The notes under the pieces: model-generated | The model's input: only the letters and a program-made list of their open reading frames with translations | Databases searched by the model: none | Told to the model about the DNA's origin: nothing | Program-made: the position numbers and the translations under genes | Shown here: in pieces, positions 8,988 to 16,734 of the stretch | Layout of the letters: each line of letters opens with the position of its first letter | Numbering within the stretch: position 1 is the first letter of the stretch | DNA from: Azospirillum endophyticum | GTDB taxonomy: Bacteria; Pseudomonadota; Alphaproteobacteria; Azospirillales; Azospirillaceae | Length of the DNA stretch: 64,000 bases | Direction of reading: 5' to 3' | Assembly (NCBI RefSeq): GCF_016595245.1 | Contig: NZ_JAENHM010000069.1 | Coordinates: forward strand, 63,633-127,632

Positions 8988-11900
8988 TGATCGTCTCGCC
9001 GTCGGGTCCCTCTACGCTGTTCTGCTGCTTGGCTCCGCCCGACTATTACCGCCGACCGCTGTTCTCGGAGCGCGAGGTGTTCTGCGGCCCCGGCTGTCCG
9101 ACAATGGAGACTGGCGACGGCTTCTCCTCGCTCAACACGCCGGCCGGCGAGTTCGATTTGGCGACCGTCGTCGCCCGGTTGCCGGCGCACCAGCGCCCGG
9201 AGCTGATCGTCGTCAAGGCGGATGCCAGCCGCGACAATCTTCCCCGTGGGCTCGACCGGCTGCCGGGCACCAAGGTGCTGCTGGTCGGCGACACCCATCA
9301 TTTCGCCAGCCCCCTGCGCACGCTGCTGGCTTATGGCGCGATGGAGAGCTTTGACGCGGTGGTGCTCGACCACACCCGCCAGCATGCCCATGTCTTTCTG
9401 GAGGCGGGCTTCGAACGCGTCTATTGGATTCCGGCGGTCGACTATGCCCTGCGCCGACGCGACATTCCTGCCGGTGCCACCCGTCCCCTCACCTTCGTCG
9501 GGCAGGTCGGCGTCTATCACCCCTGGCGGCGCCATGTGCTGGAACGGCTGGTGGCGGCCGGGCTGCCGCTGGCCGCGATGCGGGCCGCACCGGAAACGGC
9601 GGCCGACATCTATGCCGATTCGCAGATCACGCTGAACGTCTCGCTGAACGGCGACCTCAATCTGCGCGTTTTCGAAGCGCTGGGCGCCGGAGGCTTCTTG
9701 CTGACCGACGCGCTGTCGCCCGACGCCGGGCTGGAGCGCTGCTTCACCCCCGGCCGCCATCTCGCGACATACCGCTCGCCGGACGAGTTGGCGGAGCTGA
9801 CACGCCATTATCTCGACCACCCCGAGGAAGCGATGGTGATCCGTCGGGCCGGGCAGGCGCATTTGCTGGAGGTCCACAGCCCGCAGGTCAAGCGCAGCCA
9901 ATTCCTCGCGGCCGTGTTCGACGACCGCGTCGATCCGGTGCTGGAGGTGCGCTCCGAGCGGCGGGGTTCCGGGGCGCTGCCAGCCTTCGGCGCCCGCTTC
10001 CGCCGCCGAATGGAGGCCTATGAGGCGCTGCAGTGCCTGCAACTGACGGCCTCGCATGTGAGCGTCCATGGTGGGGACGTGGAGTTGCTGGCGATGACCC
10101 GCGACCTGGTGCGCGTCGGTTTCGCCGATCCGCGGGAAGACGCCGCCCCCATCGTCCTGCCGCTGCCCGCCCCTGCCGGCACGGTGCGGGCCGAGGCGGT
10201 GACGGTGATTCCATGGGGGGTGCCCTGGTCCGGCATGAGGCCGGACACGGAGCTTGGCAGGGCGGAGGTCGACGGGCGGATGGCCCGGCTGCCGGGCGCC
10301 TTCGTCCTCTGCCCTACCGCCTCGGCGCGCGACCATGCCGCGGCATCCAAACATCTGGCCGGCTGGGGCTTCGCCTCGGCCGAGAGCGGCGGCATCCTGT
10401 TTCATTGCACCGACCCTGTACGCTATGCCGCCCGTTCACTCGCCGACGCCACGCTGCCGACAGCTCTCCGGCATGCCCGCGTGGCGGCGCTGGAGCCGCA
10501 TCTGGCGACCGCCGATCAGGCCATCGGGACGGCCCGGCTGGCGCTGGCGCTGGGGGATGCCGCTTTGAGTGAACGTGCCCTCCAACGCTGCGTGGCCCTT
10601 GACCGCCAGCGTCCGGATGCGCTTGCCGAGCTTGCCCGCCTGTGTGCCGCCGCCGGCCGCGCCGCCGAAGCCGCCATCTATGCGAATGAGGCCCGCCGTG
10701 CCGCTTTGGCGGCATCTCCCACTCCCATCGACCTGCTGCCGGAGCTTGATGCCGACACCCTTGCCACGCAGGCCGGCGGCCATCCGGGGCTGGAGCGCTA
10801 CCGCACGCTGTTCCGGCCGACGGTCGTTCCCTCGACCGGCGAGCGCCGCCGCATTCTGGTGGTGACCAACCTGTTCCCACCGCAGGAGTTCGGCGGTTAT
10901 GGCCGCAAGCTGTGGGAATTCTCGGCCGAACTGATCCGCCGCGGTCATGAGGTGAAGGTGCTGACCGCCGATGTGCCCGACCTCGCTCGGCCGGGCATGG
11001 CCGGAACCGAGGACATCGAGGCGCATGTCGATCGCTCGCTCACCCTCTACGGCACCTGGAAGGACGGCCGCGCCGTTCTCCACGACGATCCGGCCCGCGG
11101 CGCCGCCCTGATCCGTTCCAACATCCGCCGCGTGTTGGAGACCGCCCGCGACTTCCGCGCCGAGGCCTGTCTGGTCGGAAACCTCGATCTGCTGGCAAGC
11201 GAGTTCCTTGACCCGCTGACCCGGCAGATGGGGGTTCCGGTGCTGCATTGTCTGGGCAACCAGCATCCCGGCTACGCGCCGGAGGCGGCACCCCGCTCCC
11301 CCCTCTACCATGCCGGTCCGGCCAGCGGCTGGGTGGCCGAGCGGCTGGCCGCCGCTGGCTATGGCCTGTCTTCCACCCTCATCCATCCCGGTGCACGGGT
11401 CGATTACTTCCACCGCGCGGTGATGCCGGCGACCGACCGGCTGCGCATCGCCTTCGCCAGCTTGGTCGTCAATTACAAGGGGCCGCAGACGCTGATCAAC
11501 GCGCTGGGGATCCTGCACACCCAAGGCATCGACTTCGACTGCACGCTGGCCGGGGAGGCTCCGGACGTTGATCTGCTCGCCCGCTGCCAGGACTATATCC
11601 AGCGTCACGGCATGGCCGGCAAGGTCAGGTTCGCCGGCTTCCTGGACCGCCGCGGCCTGTCCGACCTGTTCGCCTGCTGCAACGTGCTGGTCTTCCCCAG
11701 CGTCTTCCAGGAACCCTTCGGCATCTCGCAGGTGGAGGCGATGGCCGCCGGCCTGACCGTGATCGGCAGCGGCACCGGCGGCAGCGGCGAGGTGTTGCGC
11801 GACGGAGTGGATGGCCTGCTGTTCCCGGCGGAGGACCATGAGGCTCTTGCCGGCCGCCTGCGCCGTCTGGTGGAGGACCGGGCCGGCTGGTTGCGCCTGG

Positions 11901-12004
11901 CGCTGTCGGGTCGCGACCGTGCCAGGGACTTCACCGTCGCCCGCTCGGTCGACCGCATCGAGAAGGTGTTCGAGGCGCTGATCGCGCACAAGACAGGAGC
12001 GTGA
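8987..12004 (+). CDS. two-domain glycosyltransferase (CgeB-like N-terminal, GT4 C-terminal)
   Basis: This 1005-residue protein joins two transferase modules. Residues 1-330 resemble the CgeB/Glyco_trans_1_2 type, with LNLRVFEALGAGGFLLTD near residue 220. A central section (about 500-600) has short TPR-like helices (ALSERALQRCVALDRQRPDA). Residues 620-1005 form a GT4 domain opening with ILVVTNLFPPQEFGGYG and containing PSVFQEPFGISQVEAMAAG near 905, the EX7E-type donor site. The start is the ATG overlapping the upstream stop. Two active-looking modules suggest addition of two successive sugars. It lies 62 nt before the next gene of the set. Confidence 0.87.
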   Translation: MIVSPSGPSTLFCCLAPPDYYRRPLFSEREVFCGPGCPTMETGDGFSSLNTPAGEFDLATVVARLPAHQRPELIVVKADASRDNLPRGLDRLPGTKVLLVGDTHHFASPLRTLLAYGAMESFDAVVLDHTRQHAHVFLEAGFERVYWIPAVDYALRRRDIPAGATRPLTFVGQVGVYHPWRRHVLERLVAAGLPLAAMRAAPETAADIYADSQITLNVSLNGDLNLRVFEALGAGGFLLTDALSPDAGLERCFTPGRHLATYRSPDELAELTRHYLDHPEEAMVIRRAGQAHLLEVHSPQVKRSQFLAAVFDDRVDPVLEVRSERRGSGALPAFGARFRRRMEAYEALQCLQLTASHVSVHGGDVELLAMTRDLVRVGFADPREDAAPIVLPLPAPAGTVRAEAVTVIPWGVPWSGMRPDTELGRAEVDGRMARLPGAFVLCPTASARDHAAASKHLAGWGFASAESGGILFHCTDPVRYAARSLADATLPTALRHARVAALEPHLATADQAIGTARLALALGDAALSERALQRCVALDRQRPDALAELARLCAAAGRAAEAAIYANEARRAALAASPTPIDLLPELDADTLATQAGGHPGLERYRTLFRPTVVPSTGERRRILVVTNLFPPQEFGGYGRKLWEFSAELIRRGHEVKVLTADVPDLARPGMAGTEDIEAHVDRSLTLYGTWKDGRAVLHDDPARGAALIRSNIRRVLETARDFRAEACLVGNLDLLASEFLDPLTRQMGVPVLHCLGNQHPGYAPEAAPRSPLYHAGPASGWVAERLAAAGYGLSSTLIHPGARVDYFHRAVMPATDRLRIAFASLVVNYKGPQTLINALGILHTQGIDFDCTLAGEAPDVDLLARCQDYIQRHGMAGKVRFAGFLDRRGLSDLFACCNVLVFPSVFQEPFGISQVEAMAAGLTVIGSGTGGSGEVLRDGVDGLLFPAEDHEALAGRLRRLVEDRAGWLRLALSGRDRARDFTVARSVDRIEKVFEALIAHKTGA

Positions 12005-12066
12005 CGCTATCCTGACGGGGCGACAGACAGGGTTGGAAGCCCAAGGCCGGAAAGGCGAGGGTGTAG

Positions 12067-13404
12067 ATGGATGAGCACAAATTCCAGCAGGTGGTCGACG
12101 CCATCGCCCGTGCGCTGGCCGGAGATTCCGCAGCACTCGACCGGGAGCTTTGCGCCATCGAAGCCGGCGGCGACCACGAGGGGCTCTATGCCGCCCTGGC
12201 GCTGCTGATCTCAAGGATCGGCGACAAGGCGGAAAGACGGCGACTGACCGAGGCGCTGATCGATTGGCGAAGCGGCGACGAAAGGCTGTATCTTGCCCTC
12301 GCAAACCGGATGGCCTTCTCCGGCATGGGCATCCTCGAGCGCGACCCGGCGATTGCTCAGCATGGAATAGCCCTGCTTACCCAGGCGCTTGAGCGTGGGC
12401 GGCCCTCCTCCTCGCGTCTGCAGATCCACGCCAATCTGGCGTTCCTGTTCAATGAGGTCGGGCGGTGCGCTCTGGCGGAAGCGCATGGCCGCGCTGCGGC
12501 CGGCTGTCCGAACGCCATCTTCCATCTCTGGCTTGGCGAGGCCCTGTTCCGGCAGGGCAAATATACCCGTGACGCGCTATGCGCCATCGATCTGTCGTCT
12601 CTTGCCATCCGTCGCGCCGGAGCCGCCTTGGCCACGGTGGATGCCGCTGATGCTGCGTTCCCCTTCAGGCCGACGACCGCGCATGTGCTTCTGGCATCGG
12701 TGGATGCCGCCTATTTCAAGCGCTACGCCGCCGCACAGATCCTGAACCTTCACGCGCTGGGCTCGGCGGTGGCGGTCCATTACCACATCCTCAACGCCGA
12801 CGACGAGGTCGAGAGGTTGGTCGCGCGCCTGCGGGAGGTCGTCGGTGCCCTGCCGCTTACCATCACGCGTGAAAGCTGGGAGCGGCGTGGAGACGCCGTC
12901 GACAAGCCTTATTATGCCTCCTCCCGCTTCCTCATCGCGCCCGAGGTGATGCTACGACACAAGGCGAACGTCATCGTGTGCGATGCCGACGTGCTGTTCC
13001 GGGAAAAGCCGGAGGATATCGTCAAAGCAGCGGGGGAGGCCGATGTCGCCCACACCGATTACCGCGGCGAGCCGCTGTGCAGCCGCTACAATGCCTCCTT
13101 CGTTCATTTCCGCCACAGCCGGAGCGGCTATCTGACGCTTCTGATGATGGCCGACTTCCTCAGGACCAACTTCGGGCGCTGCTACATCTGGATGATCGAC
13201 CAAGTCGCCCTGTTCGCCTGCGTCGAACGCGCGGCCCAGCTGCTGGGAAGCGAGATGACGCACGCCGCATGGCCGGACACCGTGCTGCCGCCACGCCTTG
13301 GGGATTCGCTTCCGCTCATCCTGACCGGGGCGCTCGCTGGAAAGCACGGCAACAGCCCATACAGTGCTATGCGCGAACAAATCCTGCGGGCCAGCGGCTT
13401 TTGA
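12067..13404 (+). CDS. putative TPR-like protein with GT-A-like DxD motif
   Basis: This 445-residue protein starts with an alpha-helical N-terminal half (to about residue 190) that looks like degenerate TPRs. The C-terminal half contains NVIVCDADVLFREKPED, a strand ending in Asp306-Ala-Asp308 that resembles the metal-binding DxD of GT-A nucleotide-sugar transferases. AYFKRYAAAQILNLHAL and the later NASFVHFRHS also resemble that fold. I cannot place it in a named family. It is the last gene of the plus-strand set with the two preceding glycosyltransferases, which supports a glycan role. Confidence 0.75.
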   Translation: MDEHKFQQVVDAIARALAGDSAALDRELCAIEAGGDHEGLYAALALLISRIGDKAERRRLTEALIDWRSGDERLYLALANRMAFSGMGILERDPAIAQHGIALLTQALERGRPSSSRLQIHANLAFLFNEVGRCALAEAHGRAAAGCPNAIFHLWLGEALFRQGKYTRDALCAIDLSSLAIRRAGAALATVDAADAAFPFRPTTAHVLLASVDAAYFKRYAAAQILNLHALGSAVAVHYHILNADDEVERLVARLREVVGALPLTITRESWERRGDAVDKPYYASSRFLIAPEVMLRHKANVIVCDADVLFREKPEDIVKAAGEADVAHTDYRGEPLCSRYNASFVHFRHSRSGYLTLLMMADFLRTNFGRCYIWMIDQVALFACVERAAQLLGSEMTHAAWPDTVLPPRLGDSLPLILTGALAGKHGNSPYSAMREQILRASGF

Positions 13405-13505
13405 GAAATGCGGCTCTGACCGGTTGGGCCTAATGGATGGTATTGCACAGGCTTTGGTCCATGGGCCATGGCATGGGGCAGGGTCGGTGAGAAAAAAGGT
13501 CCGGG

Positions 13506-13530
13506 TTCCCCTCCTCTTTCGATAGGGGAA
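13506..13530. repeat. Inverted repeat upstream of the metalloprotease gene
   Basis: TTCCCCT (13506-13512) and AGGGGAA (13524-13530) are perfect 7-bp arms separated by 11 nt. The repeat is 55 nt before the metalloprotease ATG, in a 181-bp gap. It could be an operator or the end of the preceding transcription unit. Confidence 0.3.
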
Positions 13531-13585
13531 TGGAAGGTTGTAGAGTGACGGAGCCGCAGCCCGCGGCGCGGATTTCCTGCCGGCC

Positions 13586-16500
13586 ATGACGACCACCATC
13601 ACCGACCTGTCCGTTTCCCCGGCCGGCGTTCCGGCTGGCATTGCGTCCACCTGTTCCTGCCTGCTGTGCAGCGCCGCCGGCTGGAGTGCCGCCCCGATCG
13701 CCACAGGGCCGGAACCGCAAGGAGCGCCGCAGGGCGCCGCCTCCGTCACCGTTTCGGCCCTGCTGGCGCCGGGAACGCCGCGCTGGGGCGGCGGGGTCGG
13801 CAGCGGGGCGACGGTCAGCTACAGCTTCATGGAACGGGCGCCGTCCTACGCTTCGGGCACGGACTCCACCGGCTTCGCGCCGCTGTCCGGCACACAGCGC
13901 GACGCGGTGCGCCAAGCCTTCGCCGCCTGGAGCGCCGTCGCCAACATCTTCTTCGTCGAGACCTCCGACGGCGCCAACAGCGGGCAGGGCGGCTCGATCC
14001 GCCTCGGCACCAACCGGCAGGGTTCCAGTGCCGCCTACGCCTATTATCCGACCGGGTCGCTCTATGACGGCGGCGGCGACGTCTACCTCTCCAACACCGC
14101 CGCCACCAACGCCAGCCCGACGCCCAGCAGCTACGGCTACCTGACGATCCTGCACGAGATCGGGCATGCCATCGGGCTGAAGCATCCCGGCAACTACAAC
14201 GCCACCGGCGGCGGGGGCGAGCCGCCCTACCTGTCCACGGCCGAGGACAATTACCGGTACACCATCATGTCCTACAACCGGCACCCCAGCCTGGGCCTGA
14301 ACGGGCTGGCGACGGGGCCGGCGCTCTACGACATCGCGGCGGCCCAGTACCTGTACGGCGCCAACACCAACACCCGCATCGGCGACGACCGTTATGTCTT
14401 CGCCGGCAACGGCGTCGCGGTCACCCAGGCCATCTGGGATGCCGGCGGCACCGACGGCATCGACGCCAGCGGGCAGGTCTCGGCCGTCACCATCGACCTG
14501 ACGCCCGGCGCCTTCAGTTCCATCGGCCCCAACGGGTCAGGCGGGCTGGCGGTGGGCAATGTGGCGATCGCCGCCGGCGTCACCATCGAGAACGCCGCCG
14601 GCGGCAGCGGCAGCGACATCCTGATCGGCAACGGCGCCAACAATCTGCTGGCCGGCGGGGCCGGCGACGACACGCTGACCGGCGGGGCCGGCGACGACAC
14701 GCTGCAGGGCGGCGGCGACATCGACACCGCGGTCTACAACGGCAGCCGCTCCTCCTACACCGTCACCGTCACCGCCGACGGCGCCACCATCTCTGGCGTC
14801 GGCGAAGGCACCGACACGCTAACCGACGTCGAATACGCCCTGTTCGCCGACACCCGCATCAGCCTGATGCCGCCGGCCGTCGTCGCCAGGCCCGGCCGGG
14901 TTTCCATCGGTTCGTCGATCGGCCTCGCCGGGCTGGTGACGGCGTCCGATCCAACCGGCGGCCTCGTCACCCAGTATGAGCTGGTCGACAATACCAATGG
15001 CGCCGGCTCCATCATGGTCGGCGGGGTTGCCCAGGCGACCGGCGCGGTGGTGCCGCTGAGCGCGGCCGCCTTCGCCGGCATCACCTTCGCCGCCTCCGCC
15101 CTGACCAGCCTCGACGAGTTGTCGGTGCGCGCCTACAACGGCGTGGCCTGGAGCCGCTGGGTCGGCTTCACCATCGCCTCGCGCCCGGCCAACCGGCCGC
15201 CGGCCGTCCAGGGCGACAAGACCCTGACCGCCCTGGAAGGCGGGTCGGCCATCGCGCTGGGCATCAATCGGCCGAGCGACCCGGACGAGGGGGACGGCAT
15301 GACGGTGACGCTGGCCCGGCTGCCGGCCGCCGGCACGCTCCGGCTGGCCAACGGCACCGCCGTCACCGGTGGAATGACGCTGGGTGCGGCCGATCTGGCC
15401 GGCCTGACCTATCAGGCGCCGGCCAGCACCCCGGGCTCGCCGGGCTCCTTCGCCTACACCGTCACCGACAGCCAGGGTGCCGTCAGCGGCCAGACCGTGA
15501 CCTTGCGGGTGACCTCGCTGGCCGAGACGATGGCCGGCTTCGACCCGTTGGCCTACCTCGCCTCCAACCCGGATCTGGCCGCCGCCTTCGGCACAGACGC
15601 GGCGGCCGCGCGCGAGCATTACCTGCGCTTCGGCCGGGCGGAGGGACGGGCGACCCAATCCTTCGACCCGCTCTCCTACCTTGCCGCCAATCCCGATCTG
15701 GTGGCGACCTTCGGCACCGATCCGGCGGCGGCGAGTCGGCATTATCTGGCTTTCGGCCGGCGGGAAGGGCGGCCGGCGGGCAGCTTCGACCCGCTCTCCT
15801 ATCTGGCGGCCAACCCCGACCTTGCGACGGCCTTCGGCAACGACAGCGTGGCGGCCACGCGCCATTACCTGTCCTACGGCCAGCGGGAGGGGCGGCCCAC
15901 CCGCTTCGACGGTTACGGCTATCTGGCGTCGAACCCGGATGTGGCGGCGGCCTTCGGGATCGACCCCGCCGCCGCCGCCCGCCATTACGTGACCTCCGGC
16001 CGGATCGAGGGGCGCGGCATCACCTTCGACGGCCTGGGGTATCTGGCCGCCAACTCCGATCTCGCAGCGGCCTTCGGCACCGACACCGCCCAAGCCGCTC
16101 GTCACTACATGCTCTATGGACGGCGCGAAGACAGGCGCATCGGCTTCGACACGCTGACCTATCTGGCGGCCAACCCCGATCTGGCGGCTCGCTTCGGCAA
16201 CGACCCGGCACGGGCGGAGGAGCATTACATCCGCTCTGGCAGGCTGGAGAACCGGGCGATCAGCTTCAACACCCATGATTATCTCATGGCCAACCCCGAC
16301 CTCATGAGCGCGTTCGGCGCCAACGAGCAGCAGGTGAAGCTCTATGTCGTCCTCTACGGCACCACGCCGAGGCGCGACGCCGCCGGCTTCGACCCGCTGA
16401 GCTATCTGGCCGCCAATCCGGATTTGGCCGCAAGATTCGGCACCGATACTGCCGCCGCCACCGCCCATTACCAGTCCGGCGGCCAGACGGAAGGCCGGCC

Positions 16501-16702
16501 GACCCGATTCAACGCGCTCGCCTATCTAATGGCCAACCCCGACCTCCAGCGCGCCTTCGGCAGCGACCAGCAGCAGGCGCTGGTCCACTTCATCACCTAC
16601 GGCCGCAACGAACTGCGCCCCAACCCGATCGGCTATGCCCGTCCGCAGCCGGCCGGATTCGCTGCGGCGGCTGAGGGGATTCTGGCGGTGGGGATGGCGT
16701 AG
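13586..16702 (+). CDS. serralysin-like RTX zinc metalloprotease with YLAANPDL repeats
   Basis: This 1038-residue protein has a serralysin (M10) catalytic core. HEIGHAIGLKHPGNYN supplies the three zinc histidines (His190, His194, His200), followed by the Met-turn segment YTIMSYNRHPS. Two RTX nonapeptides of the GGAGDDTL type lie around residue 355. Cadherin/Ig-like segments follow to about residue 645, and nine 38-41-residue repeats run to the C-terminus. There is no Sec signal peptide, as expected for type I export, but no PrtDEF/HlyBD genes adjoin it. It converges on the M50-HlyD gene 32 nt downstream. It could process surface proteins; its target is unknown. Confidence 0.88.
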   Translation: MTTTITDLSVSPAGVPAGIASTCSCLLCSAAGWSAAPIATGPEPQGAPQGAASVTVSALLAPGTPRWGGGVGSGATVSYSFMERAPSYASGTDSTGFAPLSGTQRDAVRQAFAAWSAVANIFFVETSDGANSGQGGSIRLGTNRQGSSAAYAYYPTGSLYDGGGDVYLSNTAATNASPTPSSYGYLTILHEIGHAIGLKHPGNYNATGGGGEPPYLSTAEDNYRYTIMSYNRHPSLGLNGLATGPALYDIAAAQYLYGANTNTRIGDDRYVFAGNGVAVTQAIWDAGGTDGIDASGQVSAVTIDLTPGAFSSIGPNGSGGLAVGNVAIAAGVTIENAAGGSGSDILIGNGANNLLAGGAGDDTLTGGAGDDTLQGGGDIDTAVYNGSRSSYTVTVTADGATISGVGEGTDTLTDVEYALFADTRISLMPPAVVARPGRVSIGSSIGLAGLVTASDPTGGLVTQYELVDNTNGAGSIMVGGVAQATGAVVPLSAAAFAGITFAASALTSLDELSVRAYNGVAWSRWVGFTIASRPANRPPAVQGDKTLTALEGGSAIALGINRPSDPDEGDGMTVTLARLPAAGTLRLANGTAVTGGMTLGAADLAGLTYQAPASTPGSPGSFAYTVTDSQGAVSGQTVTLRVTSLAETMAGFDPLAYLASNPDLAAAFGTDAAAAREHYLRFGRAEGRATQSFDPLSYLAANPDLVATFGTDPAAASRHYLAFGRREGRPAGSFDPLSYLAANPDLATAFGNDSVAATRHYLSYGQREGRPTRFDGYGYLASNPDVAAAFGIDPAAAARHYVTSGRIEGRGITFDGLGYLAANSDLAAAFGTDTAQAARHYMLYGRREDRRIGFDTLTYLAANPDLAARFGNDPARAEEHYIRSGRLENRAISFNTHDYLMANPDLMSAFGANEQQVKLYVVLYGTTPRRDAAGFDPLSYLAANPDLAARFGTDTAAATAHYQSGGQTEGRPTRFNALAYLMANPDLQRAFGSDQQQALVHFITYGRNELRPNPIGYARPQPAGFAAAAEGILAVGMA
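15539..16630 (+). repeat. Nine protein-coding tandem repeats (YLAANPDL family)
   Basis: Nine units of roughly 115-125 bp encode the consensus FDPLxYLAANPDLAxAFG, then D-x-x-x-A-x-x-H-Y and G-R-x-E-G-R. The seventh unit is the most diverged and lacks the HY. The regular spacing suggests a stacked helical array at the C-terminus of the metalloprotease, perhaps for substrate or surface binding. Confidence 0.85.
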
Positions 16703-16734
16703 GTCGCCGTCTGTCACGATCCGGAAAGAGCCGA

